A stretch of DNA of 64,000 nt from Paenibacillus sp. RUD330. GTDB taxonomy: Bacteria > Bacillota > Bacilli > Paenibacillales > Paenibacillaceae. Of this stretch, positions 44,146 to 51,605 are shown in pieces; position 1 is the first letter of the stretch, and each line of letters begins with the position of its first letter. The notes beneath the pieces are model-generated. The model made no database searches. It was not told the DNA's origin and saw only the letters and a list, made by a program, of their open reading frames with translations. The stretch spans positions 461,001-525,000 of the forward strand of contig NZ_CP022655.2 in NCBI RefSeq assembly GCF_002243345.2, given 5' to 3'. The position numbers were made by a program, and so were the translations under genes.

Positions 44146-44577
44146 ATGGCCGTCAAAAACTATGCCGTCATCCAGCTGCCTGTCAGCAATCTGGAAGCGT
44201 CGATTCATTGGTATCATAACGTTCTGGACATTCCGTTCACCTTCCCGTTCACGCCGGGCGATACCGAAGCCTGGCTGAACGTAGGCGGGATCGGCCTCGG
44301 CCTCGTCAGCAGTCCGAACGTGCCCAAGCTGGAGTTCGAGAACATGCACGGCGTCGTGCAGCCGATCATCTCCCTCCAGGTCGACGATATTCATCAGATC
44401 CATTCCAAGCTGCGCGAGCGCGGCCTGGAGGTGGGAGAGATGTCGTACAAGCAGGGCGGAGGCTACAGCTTCATCCTCCGCGACCCCGACGGCCATGTGT
44501 CCAATCTATGGGGGGGCTGGCCGAAGGAAGGCGGCGAGGCTCCTGCCGATGCTGAAGGAGAAGCGGCAAAGGCTTAG
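44146..44577 (+). CDS. VOC-superfamily (glyoxalase/bleomycin-resistance-like) protein
   Basis: Small metalloenzyme-fold protein of 143 residues with two beta-alpha-beta-beta-beta modules: AVIQLPVSNLEASIHWYHNV.., then PIISLQVDDIHQIHSKLRER..GYSFILRDPDGHVSNLWGGW. The terminal FxxRDPDGxxxxLW motif is typical of glyoxalase-like and fosfomycin/bleomycin-resistance-like members. An AAGGAG box lies 11 bases upstream; TTG 44140 is a possible earlier start. The substrate cannot be assigned. Confidence 0.85.
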   Translation: MAVKNYAVIQLPVSNLEASIHWYHNVLDIPFTFPFTPGDTEAWLNVGGIGLGLVSSPNVPKLEFENMHGVVQPIISLQVDDIHQIHSKLRERGLEVGEMSYKQGGGYSFILRDPDGHVSNLWGGWPKEGGEAPADAEGEAAKA

Positions 44578-44631
44578 CCGAAGTTCATGCCGCATTCATC
44601 GGAGGCCGTCCTGACCGAGGCCTGAATGCCG

Positions 44632-44664
44632 AAGAGGAGGCTCTCCATCGGAGCCTCCTCTTTG
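44632..44664. terminator. Terminator between the VOC and SMR genes
   Basis: A perfect 12-bp stem AAGAGGAGGCTC/GAGCCTCCTCTT with a seven-base loop stands between convergent genes. T-runs are short on both sides, so efficiency is uncertain. Confidence 0.65.
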
Positions 44665-44736
44665 CTTGCTTCAAGATCTGCCGTCTCGGCGGCTCGCCAG
44701 CCGCGGCTTCAAGGCACTTGCTTTAGCTTGCGCTGC

Positions 44737-45051
44737 CTAACCCGCCGCCTTCAGCCCGACAGCCGCTCCGAGCACGAGCACGATGAACAGGATGCGCAGC
44801 GGGTTTTTCGACTCGCCGTAGAACAGCATGCCTACAAGAGCTCCGCCGGATGCGCCGATGCCGGTCCAGATCGCATAGGCGGTCCCCATCGGAATCGTGC
44901 GCATGGCGAGGGACAGCAGCGAGAAGCTCAGAGCGAAGCCGGCGGCGAGCAGCAGCAGGGAGACGAAGTCGCGGCGGCGGGTCAGCCGGTTCATCATGGC
45001 GACGCCGAAGATTTCGCACAGCCCGGCTCCGATCAGATATGCCCATGCCAT
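44737..45051 (-). CDS. gdnD: SMR-family efflux subunit, YkkD-like (guanidinium exporter subunit)
   Basis: Four-helix small multidrug resistance protein of 104 residues. The membrane-embedded Glu sits in LIGAGLCEIFGVAMMN (helix 1), and the block MGTAYAIWTGIGASGGALVG is the SMR signature of helix 3. Length and sequence match the shorter partner (YkkD/GdnD) of the paired system. It starts two bases after the gdnC stop, and the whole unit lies behind a guanidine-I riboswitch. The pair is thus expected to export guanidinium in exchange for protons. Confidence 0.9.
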   Translation of the reverse strand: MAWAYLIGAGLCEIFGVAMMNRLTRRRDFVSLLLLAAGFALSFSLLSLAMRTIPMGTAYAIWTGIGASGGALVGMLFYGESKNPLRILFIVLVLGAAVGLKAAG

Positions 45052-45052
45052 C

Positions 45053-45397
45053 TCAATGCACCTCCCCGGTTGCCGGTTCCTTGTCGTGGCTGACGAGCTT
45101 CAGCCCGATGACGCCGACGAGCAGCACGCCGATCAGGATCAGCTTGAGCGCCTTGACGGGCTCGCCGAACAAAATCATGTCCGCGAGCACGGTTCCGGCT
45201 GTGCCGAGGCCGACAAAGACGGCGTATACGGTGCCGACCGGGAGCGTGCGGCTCGCGCTGATAAGCGCATAAAAACTCACGAGGATGCAGACGGCGGTCG
45301 CGATCCATTCCCAGGCCGTGTCGGCATGCTTGAGCCCGATGACCCAGCCGACCTCGAAGAAGGAGGCGCCGATGATTTTAAGCCAGTTCGCATTCAT
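45053..45397 (-). CDS. gdnC: SMR-family efflux subunit, YkkC-like (guanidinium exporter subunit)
   Basis: Four-helix SMR protein of 114 residues, the longer partner of the pair. It has the essential Glu in [18 protein letters not shown], the signature [20 protein letters not shown], and a YkkC-type tail after [17 protein letters not shown] precedes the ATG. The long 5' leader holds a guanidine-I aptamer and an intrinsic terminator, so transcription should proceed only when guanidine is bound. Confidence 0.92.
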   Translation of the reverse strand: MNANWLKIIGASFFEVGWVIGLKHADTAWEWIATAVCILVSFYALISASRTLPVGTVYAVFVGLGTAGTVLADMILFGEPVKALKLILIGVLLVGVIGLKLVSHDKEPATGEVH

Positions 45398-45489
45398 GAT
45401 GATACCCCTTTCGAGCTGCAGGACTTGTTGCCGGGAAGGTTAGGAAGCTGTATTCCAGTATGCCCCAAAAACAAGGCTGAGCATCAAAT

Positions 45490-45539
45490 AAAGCCCGGAA
45501 GACAAACCGCTTGGAAAGCGGCTTATCTCCCGGGCTTTT
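45490..45539 (-). terminator. Riboswitch-controlled terminator before gdnCD
   Basis: On the minus strand AAAAGCCCGG at the 3' edge of the aptamer pairs with CCGGGCTTT after an inner AGCCGCTT/AAGCGGTT-type stem, followed by ATTT. The first arm overlaps the conserved aptamer end, so ligand binding would prevent terminator formation. Confidence 0.8.
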
Positions 45540-45637
45540 ATCCCTCCGTGTAAATGCGGATCCGTGCTCCGCATCGTTCCCTCTCGGACCAGACCGGCTG
45601 GACTTCAGCCGCGGAACCCTAGGCAACCTGAACTGCG
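45524..45637 (-). promoter_or_regulatory. Guanidine-I (ykkC) riboswitch
   Basis: The minus strand carries the conserved aptamer blocks in order: CTAGGGTTCCG (45622-45612), GGTCTGGTCCGAGAG (about 45597-45583), and ACACGGAGGGATAAAAGCCC running into GGGAGA (down to 45526). These are the hallmark sequences of the ykkC class, which binds guanidinium and turns on downstream exporters. The downstream SMR pair fits exactly. Confidence 0.95.
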
Positions 45638-45653
45638 CTATGGAATTCAGGCC

Positions 45654-45682
45654 ATTATATCAACAAGCGGTTGGGGAGGCAA
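45654..45682 (-). promoter_or_regulatory. Promoter of the gdnCD transcript
   Basis: TTGCCT (45682-45677) and a perfect TATAAT (45659-45654) are 17 bases apart on the minus strand. Transcription would start near 45647, just before the aptamer. Confidence 0.8.
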
Positions 45683-45801
45683 GCGCCTTTTCGGCTGGAA
45701 CTTTTTTGAAGAAGGAGACGTCTTACGGTTGGATGGTACGGTCCGGGATAGAAAGAACGTCAAGGGCCGCAAGGATACAAGCTGGCTGGGGAGAGAAGCG
45801 A

Positions 45802-46050
45802 ATGACCGACATCGCCAAACGAATCCATAGGGTTCAGGCCATTTTCCTCCTATTGTCTATCGGTGCTCTGTTGCTCTGTGCGGGCATGTGGAGATACGGG
45901 GTTGTCCATCAGGCTCCCGGAGAAATGGATGAGGCGGCGAGCCTGTCCATATTTGGGTCGCTGGGCACATTGTTTTTCGGCGGCAGCTCGGCGGGAATCG
46001 GAATCCTGTGGCTGGCCGGGTCAATATTCGGGAGGGGGGATAGAGAATGA
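45802..46050 (+). CDS. Small two-helix membrane protein, unknown
   Basis: Protein of 82 residues with two hydrophobic helices (QAIFLLLSIGALLLCAGMW and SLGTLFFGGSSAGIGILWLAG). ATG 45802 is chosen because GGGGAGAG lies just upstream; the open frame upstream runs across the riboswitch and is not coding. Its stop overlaps the start of the next gene (ATGA), so the two form an operon. I do not recognise the family. Confidence 0.6.
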   Translation: MTDIAKRIHRVQAIFLLLSIGALLLCAGMWRYGVVHQAPGEMDEAASLSIFGSLGTLFFGGSSAGIGILWLAGSIFGRGDRE

Positions 46051-46520
46051 AAGGAGCCACGCTTGTGCGCTATCTTTTGCTATATGGCATCTTTGTCGCC
46101 TTGTTTCTGGGGGCATTGCTTGGCGTGGAGCGGATTGAAGGGTATAAGATCGCGACGACCGAGTATTACGGAATGATGAATATAGGCGGCATCTACATCG
46201 CAATGATGTTCATCCTGACGACAGCTCTCTACCCGGTCCTGGCGCTTCCGCTGACGCTGCTGGCCAACCGCTGGCTGCGGCATCCTGCGCTGCAAGCGGT
46301 TCTGTTCACGGGATTGGCCTTGTGGGCCGGCCTGTATCACTACAACAGCTACGGGGATTATTTCATCGAAGGGTACGGGCTTACTCCTTGGAGCTCGGTA
46401 TGGATCTTCGCGGCCGCGGGCCTGCTGTATACGGCGGCCAATATCGGTCTCGGCAGGCTGGCGGATCGGGCCGGGAATTCGGCGATCCATCCGCCTCTCG
46501 ATCGTCAGGGACCCGCTTGA
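46047..46520 (+). CDS. Four-helix membrane protein, unknown
   Basis: Protein of 157 residues with four clear transmembrane helices (LLLYGIFVALFLGALLG, GGIYIAMMFILTTALYPVLA, LQAVLFTGLALWAGLYHY, SVWIFAAAGLLYTAANIG). It is translationally coupled to the preceding small membrane gene. No charged residue pattern suggests transport. The function is not known. Confidence 0.65.
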   Translation: MKGATLVRYLLLYGIFVALFLGALLGVERIEGYKIATTEYYGMMNIGGIYIAMMFILTTALYPVLALPLTLLANRWLRHPALQAVLFTGLALWAGLYHYNSYGDYFIEGYGLTPWSSVWIFAAAGLLYTAANIGLGRLADRAGNSAIHPPLDRQGPA

Positions 46521-46597
46521 ATCCGTTGGCCGGCCCGGTCTAGGGCAAGCATAAGCGCCGCTGCTAATTCATCGGGCTGCCGGCAATTGTGAGCGCA

Positions 46598-46684
46598 AAA
46601 CGCCAGTCGCTATCCCGGTGGAAGCCGGTCAACCGCAAGCCCAAGCGCCGTCGCTATCCGGTGGGAAGCGGTCATCCGCAGCCC
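46598..46684. repeat. Direct repeat of about 43 bp, two full copies
   Basis: The unit beginning AAACGCCAGTCGCTATCCCG (46598-46642) is followed at once by a variant beginning AAGCGCCGTCGCTATCCGG (46643-46684). A weaker third copy may precede them. A (CAAGT)n stretch lies at about 46729-46747. Confidence 0.8.
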
Positions 46685-46748
46685 AAAAAGCCCCGCTGCC
46701 CATCCAATGAATGAGCACGGGGCGCAGGTCAAGTCAAGTCAAGTCAGG

Positions 46749-46991
46749 TCATGCAAACCCGACCTTCGGCTTCTGGCGTTCCTTGAGGTTGACCGAAACG
46801 GTTCGAATCGAGGAGACGGGGATAAACAGTTCCTGATATTCCGTCTTGTATTTCACAAACTTGTCGTCCACTTCTTCCAGAGTGCCTTCCCCGATATGGG
46901 TTCCGTCGAGAAAATGAATCAGCACCTGCTTGCCTTTCAACTGCTCCAGCATAGCCATCACCTCTGCGGTTAAAATTGGATTCCATTCCAT
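46749..46991 (-). CDS. Small conserved protein with Sm-like (DUF2642-like) pattern
   Basis: Protein of 80 residues. Residues about 18-70 alternate in a five-strand pattern (GKQVLIHFLDGTHIGEGTLE, then KFVKYKTEYQELFIPVSSIRTVSV) that resembles the Sm-like fold of DUF2642-type proteins in Bacillus. It could bind RNA or act at the spore surface; neither can be shown here. A TAGGTG box precedes the ATG. It lies downstream of clpP on the same strand, separated by a tandem repeat. Confidence 0.6.
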   Translation of the reverse strand: MEWNPILTAEVMAMLEQLKGKQVLIHFLDGTHIGEGTLEEVDDKFVKYKTEYQELFIPVSSIRTVSVNLKERQKPKVGFA

Positions 46992-47060
46992 TGTACACCT
47001 ACCGGATGCCGGCTTGGCAAAGGATGGATAGCCGAGCCGGACGCTCTCCTGTTCTCAAGG

Positions 47061-47145
47061 CTGCATGCTCGTAAAAGCTGCATGCTCGTAAAAGCTGCAT
47101 GCTCGTAAAAGCTGCATGCTCGTAAAAGCTACATGCTCGTAATGA
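47061..47145. repeat. 17-bp tandem repeat derived from the clpP 3' end
   Basis: Four units CTGCATGCTCGTAAAAG (47061-47128) are followed by the variant CTACATGCTCGTAATGA (47129-47145), which is the end of clpP itself (codons Thr-Ser-Met and stop TAG on the minus strand). In the copies the stop triplet is CAG. Confidence 0.95.
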
Positions 47146-47710
47146 TATGGTCCACGATTCCATATTCCTGGGCCTCTTCGGCGGAAAGGAACGTGTCGCG
47201 GTCCGTATCCCGCTCGATGCGCTCCAGAGGCTGGCCGGTGCGCTCCGCCGCAATCCGGTTCATCTTGTCTCTCAGCTTAAGGATGCGCGTGGCGGAAATG
47301 GCGATATCGCTGGCCTGGCCCTGCGCTCCTCCTGAAGGCTGATGGAGCATGACCTCGCTGTTCGGCAGCGCTCCCCGCTTGCCCTTCGTTCCCGCGAGCA
47401 GGAGCCAGGCCGCCATGGAAAAGGCCGTGCCGGTGCAGAGCGTCCGGACATCCGGTTTCACGAACTGCATCGTGTCGTAGATGGCGAGGCCGGCGCTCGT
47501 GGAGCCGCCCGGGCTGTTGATGTACATATGAATGTCCTTGTCGGGGTCATCGGCGGCCAGGAACAGCAGCTGCGCGATGATCGCGTTGGCCATATTGTCC
47601 TCGATCGCCGTGCCGACGAAAACGATGCGGTCTTTCAGCAGCCGGGAATAAATATCATAGGAGCGTTCCCCCTTGTTGGTCTGCTCCACGACATAAGGGA
47701 TATGGGTCAC
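47129..47710 (-). CDS. clpP: ATP-dependent Clp protease proteolytic subunit, divergent paralogue
   Basis: Serine peptidase of 193 residues that forms the barrel degrading proteins fed by Clp ATPases. The catalytic triad Ser98 (GTAFSMAA), His123 (MLHQP) and Asp172 (ERDTDRD) is complete and at standard positions. The nucleophile region differs from the usual GMAASMGAF in having Phe before Ser and Ala after Met, so this may be a secondary ClpP. GTG 47710 lies 9 bases after AAGGAGGA. The last three codons and stop are the seed of the tandem repeat next to it. Confidence 0.93.
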   Translation of the reverse strand: MTHIPYVVEQTNKGERSYDIYSRLLKDRIVFVGTAIEDNMANAIIAQLLFLAADDPDKDIHMYINSPGGSTSAGLAIYDTMQFVKPDVRTLCTGTAFSMAAWLLLAGTKGKRGALPNSEVMLHQPSGGAQGQASDIAISATRILKLRDKMNRIAAERTGQPLERIERDTDRDTFLSAEEAQEYGIVDHIITSM

Positions 47711-47891
47711 AGGTCGTCATCCTCCTTCGCTGGATGGGTCGGAATGGTTTTGCCACTGGTAAACGGATGCGGGGAGGGAAAGGATACGGCTGGAACGCGG
47801 AAAAGAAATTCCCCGGCCTTCCGTATCCTTTTGGCAGGATCATTCGTTTACCGGTCAGAATATCTATGCGTATCGAAAGGGGATGCCGCCG

Positions 47892-48629
47892 ATGGAGACG
47901 GAGACGGAGCTGGAGCTGGAGCTGGAGGAGGAGCGCGCGGCGCTGAGAAGATATTGCCTGGCGCTGACCCGCAGCGCCTGGGAAGCGGAGGATCTGGAGC
48001 AGTCGGCCTGGTGCAGGGCGCTGGCCGCCCCGATCTGGCGGGAGCATGCCAACCGTCAGGCGCTGCTTCTGCGCATCGCCCGGAACCTGTGGACGGACCA
48101 CTTGCGCAGGGAAGCTCTCCATCGCCGAACGCTGCCCGAGCTGCAGGAGGCGGAGGCCGTCCAGCCTGCGGCTAGCTGGGAGCTGGAGGAGCTGCTGCGC
48201 CCGCTGGAGCTCCGCTTGTCTCCTCTGCAGCTGTCGGTATGGCTGCTGCGCGAGGTCATGAACCGTTCGATCCGCGAGACGGCGGAGCTGCTTCTGACGA
48301 CGGAAGGCGCGGTGAAAGCCGCCTTCCACCGGGCCCGGCGCGCGCTTGACGGCGTCAGGCGCGATCTGCAAGCAGGCGGCCTGCGGGAGCCGGCCGACGA
48401 AGCGCTCATGGCGCGGCTGCGCGGCCTGGCCGCTGCGGTGCGGACGGACGATGCGGCCGCCATCGCAGCGCTCGCCGAGCAGGATGTGCTGGAGCCGGCC
48501 GTGGCGGTCGGCATCATCGGCGCCAGCGCCCATTCCGCCGCAGCGCATCGGGGACCGCAGGCGATGCTTGGCGGAAGCGGCTTCTACGCCTCCGCCGGCG
48601 GCTGGACGTCGTACGGCATGGCGGGCTGA
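47892..48629 (+). CDS. Sigma-70 (ECF-type) sigma factor
   Basis: Sigma factor of 245 residues. Region 2 (RRYCLALTRSAWEAEDLEQSA, LLRIARNLWTDHLRRE) and region 4 (LSPLQLSVWLLREVMNRSIR, LLLTTEGAVKAAFHRARRAL) are clear. The about 90-residue C-terminal part ends in a Gly/Ser/Ala-rich tail (GGSGFYASAGGWTSYGMAG). No anti-sigma gene follows. ATG 47892 is 9 bases after AAAGGGG, and the ATG at 47883 overlaps that box. The N-terminus is a run of Glu-Leu repeats. Confidence 0.85.
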   Translation: METETELELELEEERAALRRYCLALTRSAWEAEDLEQSAWCRALAAPIWREHANRQALLLRIARNLWTDHLRREALHRRTLPELQEAEAVQPAASWELEELLRPLELRLSPLQLSVWLLREVMNRSIRETAELLLTTEGAVKAAFHRARRALDGVRRDLQAGGLREPADEALMARLRGLAAAVRTDDAAAIAALAEQDVLEPAVAVGIIGASAHSAAAHRGPQAMLGGSGFYASAGGWTSYGMAG

Positions 48630-48783
48630 TTCGATTTTGATCAATTGCCGATTCAACCGGCTATGAGCCATAGTTGAGACATAGTCGGCTGGTTTGTCGG
48701 AAGTATGGTGCAGGAACTTTTGGAAGGAACTTTTGTGCGGCAGACCGTTGCCAGGAGGAGAATTCGGGTGTTCTTCAGACGGT

Positions 48784-48969
48784 GTATCGGACATACGATC
48801 CGTTAGTTAGGGATTTTTTTCGATTTCGTCGAATTATCGGACATAGGTTCCGCTATTTGGGGTAAAACAGCCCGTTTTGAGTTGTTTTCTCCGAAATAAG
48901 GGATCCTATGTCCGTTAAATTTTTTTGAACGGTGATTTTGGTTGAAATAGCGGATCGTATGTCCGATAC
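48784..48969. repeat. Nested inverted repeats of the CGGA-N7-TCCG element, locus A
   Basis: Four copies of a 22-25-bp element lie in the order plus, plus, minus, minus: 48784-48805 (TATCGGACATACGATCCGTTA), 48833-48858, 48894-48917 and 48945-48969. Outer copies pair with each other and inner copies with each other. Each holds the 15-bp dyad CGGA-N7-TCCG or a variant. The same family recurs at 62881-63230. The remaining part of 48630-49320 holds the C-rich repeat and the promoter noted below. Confidence 0.85.
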
Positions 48970-49028
48970 GAGAGAAGTTGTGGTTTTAACGATAGTCGGA
49001 ACACACCGGCACCTTGGTGCAAGCCCCG

Positions 49029-49112
49029 GTCAATCTGCCGCGCACCCCGCCAAGCAGCAAGCCCCGCCCAATCTGCCGCGACCCCCGCCAATCTGTCCCA
49101 GCCCCGGCCCCA
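49029..49112. repeat. C-rich imperfect direct repeat
   Basis: TCAATCTGCCGCGCACCCC, CCAATCTGCCGCGACCCCC and CCAATCTGTCCCAGCCCC follow each other at 49030, 49069 and 49088. It is non-coding and lies between the inverted-repeat locus and the riboswitch promoter. Confidence 0.7.
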
Positions 49113-49244
49113 ATCGGCAAGAACACACAGCCTGCCCGCAGATCCGGCCTCGTAAGTCGCACACTTCTATCCCGCCGCGTGCAGCGACATGACCGCCTTT
49201 TCGCGTAATTGCTGCGGCCGGCCGACCTGCCCGCGGACTGCGGG

Positions 49245-49273
49245 TTGAAGATGGCCGCGCTCCTGCATATAAT
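49245..49273 (+). promoter_or_regulatory. Promoter of the glycine riboswitch-sdaA transcript
   Basis: TTGAAG (49245-49250) and a perfect TATAAT (49268-49273) are separated by 17 bases. Transcription would begin near 49280, before the first aptamer. Confidence 0.75.
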
Positions 49274-49334
49274 GGGTGTAGATAACGTTTGCAATCTTGA
49301 CGAAATCCTTAATTGAATAGAGCGGATGAAGGCA

Positions 49335-49536
49335 GCGGGAGAGACTACCTGTAACACGGGGCGGCGCCGAAGGAGTAAGCCCTGGGGACAGGGTGAATCT
49401 CTCAGGCAAAAGGACCTTTGCCGGACGCATCTCTGGAGAGAATTCCAAGCCCGCGCACAGGCGCGCATGGAATCACCCAAGGGGAAACTCGCGGAGCGGG
49501 AAGCGAGGCAACTCTCAGGTACAAAGGACAGAGCGG
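49335..49536 (+). promoter_or_regulatory. Tandem glycine riboswitch
   Basis: Two consecutive glycine aptamers. The first (about 49335-49441) shows GCGGGAGAGA, GCGCCGAAGGAGTAAG and AATCTCTCAGGCAAAAGGACC. The second (about 49445-49536) shows the same core AACTCTCAGGTACAAAGGAC ending in AGAG. Each carries the family block CTCAGG-N-AAAGGAC. The 3' edge of aptamer 2 is part of the following terminator stem, so glycine binding should allow read-through into the serine dehydratase genes. Confidence 0.93.
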
Positions 49537-49600
49537 AAGAATCGCGGGAACGGGCGGCACGCCCTTCTTTCGGCGCATTCTTCTGCTCTGTCCCTTTTTT
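49526..49600 (+). terminator. Riboswitch-controlled terminator before sdaAB
   Basis: GGACAGAGCGGAAGAAT pairs with ATTCTTCTGCTCTGTCC (one mismatch), followed by CTTTTTT. The first arm includes the last bases of the second glycine aptamer. Confidence 0.88.
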
Positions 49601-49660
49601 CGGCTCTTGCAACAACTCATTTTCGGCCTCTACAACAACTCAAGACGAAGGAGAATGGCT

Positions 49661-50380
49661 GTGCGGTTCAAAGACGTGTTTTCCATTATCGGTCCGGCCA
49701 TGGTCGGACCTTCCAGCTCCCATACGGCGGGAGCGGCGCGAATCGGGCTTGCGGGGCGCAGGCTGCTGGGCGAGATGCCGCAGGAAGCGAAAATCTCCTT
49801 TTACGGCTCCTTCGCGGCCACCTATCAAGGACATGGCACGGATACAGCCGTCACAGGCGGACTCATGGGCTTCCATACGGATGACCCGCGCCTGCCCGAT
49901 TCGGTCGAGCTGGCCGAGGAAGCGGGAATGGACCTGGTGTTCCAGGAGGGGAAAGGGCTGTTCCCCCATCCCAACACGGTCCGGCTCGATCTGACCGCTG
50001 CGGACGGAGGCCGCAGGCTGTCTCTGCTCGGCACTTCGATCGGCGGAGGCAATGTGGAGGTCGTGGAGGTGAACGGCTTCGCGGTGAAATTCAGCTGCTC
50101 GTACCCGACGCTGCTCATCCGGCACCGGGACCAGCCGGGCGTCATCGCGTCTCTCTCGGCGGCGCTGCAGGAGGAAGGGCTCAATATCGGCGGGCTGTCG
50201 CTCAGCCGCATGGAGCGCCAGGGCGAGGCGCTGGCCGTGGTGGAGCTGGACGCTCCGGTGAAGGCGGGACTGATGGAGCGGATCGGCCGAATGCCGCATG
50301 TGCTTCAGACGGATTATATGGATTTGAACGATGACAGGGGGAACGACGATGAACTTCCGGACGCTGAAGGAACTGAGTGA
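49661..50380 (+). CDS. sdaAB: L-serine dehydratase, beta subunit
   Basis: Beta chain (239 residues) of the iron-sulfur L-serine dehydratase that converts serine to pyruvate and ammonia. The N-terminal catalytic-fold part carries FSIIGPAMVGPSSSHTAGAA, the family signature, and the C-terminal part from about residue 150 is an ACT domain (LLIRHRDQPGVIASLSAALQ) that may sense an amino acid. GTG 49661 is preferred, since AAGGAG lies about 8 bases upstream and the ATG at 49655 is too close to it. It overlaps sdaAA by 32 bases. Confidence 0.94.
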   Translation: MRFKDVFSIIGPAMVGPSSSHTAGAARIGLAGRRLLGEMPQEAKISFYGSFAATYQGHGTDTAVTGGLMGFHTDDPRLPDSVELAEEAGMDLVFQEGKGLFPHPNTVRLDLTAADGGRRLSLLGTSIGGGNVEVVEVNGFAVKFSCSYPTLLIRHRDQPGVIASLSAALQEEGLNIGGLSLSRMERQGEALAVVELDAPVKAGLMERIGRMPHVLQTDYMDLNDDRGNDDELPDAEGTE

Positions 50381-51272
50381 GCGCTGCGGCGAAAGCGGCC
50401 TGAGCATCGGCCGTCTCATGCTGGAGCAGCAGTCGCGCGAATCGGGCCGCGAGCCCGGGGTGGAATTCGCGGCGATGAAGGACTATTACGGCATCATGAA
50501 GGAAGCCGTCCATAACGGCCTGACGCGCGACACAACTTCCCGCAGCGGCCTGACCGGGCTCGATGCCCAGCGGGTCGCGGCTTACAACGCGGCCGGGGAG
50601 CCGAGCCTCGGCGGCGATGCAGGGCGCGCCATGGCGTATGCGCTGGCCGTGTCGGAGGTGAATGCTTCCATGGGCCGCATCGTGGCGACGCCGACAGCAG
50701 GCTCCTGCGGCATTATCCCCGGCGTCTTCGTCAGCACGCAGGAGCGCTTCGGTTGGAGCGATGACGAGATGACCTACGGCCTGTTCGCGGCCGGCGCAAT
50801 CGGTTATGTCATCGCGAACAATTCGTTCGTATCCGGCGCCGAGGGCGGCTGCCAGGCGGAGGTCGGCTCCGCGATCGGCATGGCGGCCGGAGCGCTTGCG
50901 GAGCTGCGCGGCGGCACGCCGGGCCAGGCTGTACACGCGGTCGGGCTCGCGCTGAAGAACTCGCTGGGCCTGATCTGCGATCCGGTCGGCGGGCTGGTGG
51001 AGATTCCGTGCATCGTGCGCAACGGCTTCGGCGCCGTTACGGCGCTTGCGGCTGCCGATATGGCGCTTGCCGGCGTGCGGAGCGTCATTCCTTCCGACGA
51101 GGTCGTGCAGGTGATGCTGGAGGTCGGCGCTGCGATGCCGGAGAAGCACCGCGAGACTGCGGGCGGCGGGCTGGCGCAGACGCCTACCGGCAAGAAGCTC
51201 ATGAGCGAGCTGCGCAAGAAAGGCCGCCCTCTGCGCAAGGCGGAGGATCAGGACGGCAATACGGAAGCTTGA
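50349..51272 (+). CDS. sdaAA: L-serine dehydratase, alpha subunit
   Basis: Alpha chain of 307 residues carrying the [4Fe-4S] cluster. Conserved Cys are visible in TAGSCGIIPGVF, AEGGCQAEVG and GLICDPVGGLVEIPCIVRNG, the cluster motifs of Firmicute SdaAA. With SdaAB it degrades serine, which is made from glycine by serine hydroxymethyltransferase. Glycine-riboswitch control therefore fits a glycine-overflow route to pyruvate. ATG 50349 follows a GGGGG box by 6 bases. Confidence 0.95.
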   Translation: MNFRTLKELSERCGESGLSIGRLMLEQQSRESGREPGVEFAAMKDYYGIMKEAVHNGLTRDTTSRSGLTGLDAQRVAAYNAAGEPSLGGDAGRAMAYALAVSEVNASMGRIVATPTAGSCGIIPGVFVSTQERFGWSDDEMTYGLFAAGAIGYVIANNSFVSGAEGGCQAEVGSAIGMAAGALAELRGGTPGQAVHAVGLALKNSLGLICDPVGGLVEIPCIVRNGFGAVTALAAADMALAGVRSVIPSDEVVQVMLEVGAAMPEKHRETAGGGLAQTPTGKKLMSELRKKGRPLRKAEDQDGNTEA

Positions 51273-51287
51273 CCGAAATCCGAATTC

Positions 51288-51313
51288 AAAGCCTCCTCGC
51301 GGAGGCTTTTTTT
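51288..51313 (+). terminator. Terminator after the sdaA operon
   Basis: AAAGCCTCC and GGAGGCTTT form a tight hairpin with a short loop, followed by TTTT. Confidence 0.95.
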
Positions 51314-51364
51314 GCGCGCTGAATCGAGGCTGGAACCGCCGTCAGGCTGAGCATCATGACGTGC

Positions 51365-51605
51365 CGATATGCTGCTCAAATGCCTCTCGAATGCTGCTCA
51401 AATGCCTCTCGAATGTCTCTCGAATGCCTCTCGAATGCCTCTCAAATGCCTCTCAAATGCCTCTCAAATGCCTCTCGAATGCCTCTCGAATGCCTCTCAA
51501 ATGCCTTCTCAAATACCTCTCGAATGTCTCTCGAATGCCTCTCGAATGCCTCTCGAATGCCTCTCGAATGCCTCTCATATGCTGCCCATATGTCGCTCAT
51601 AGCCG
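51365..51605. repeat. 11-bp tandem repeat, about 20 copies
   Basis: ATGCCTCTCGA and close variants (ATGCTGCTCAA, ATGTCTCTCGA, ATGCCTCTCAA) follow each other with an 11-base period; one unit has 12 bases. The period is about one helix turn. All three plus-strand frames are open because 11 is not a multiple of 3 and the unit has no stop, so the long open frames here are artefacts. In 51606-52091 I see only a CATATGCCG/CGGCATATG inverted repeat (51609-51645) and no convincing gene. Confidence 0.95.

Noticed and set aside
45511-45801. N-terminal extension of the small membrane protein at 45802
   Set aside because: The open frame crosses the guanidine riboswitch and its promoter on the other strand, and a good ribosome binding site lies before ATG 45802.
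48630-49320. Possible mobile element bounded by the nested inverted repeats
   Set aside because: The repeats enclose only about 140 bases, no transposase fragment is present, and no target-site duplication is visible.
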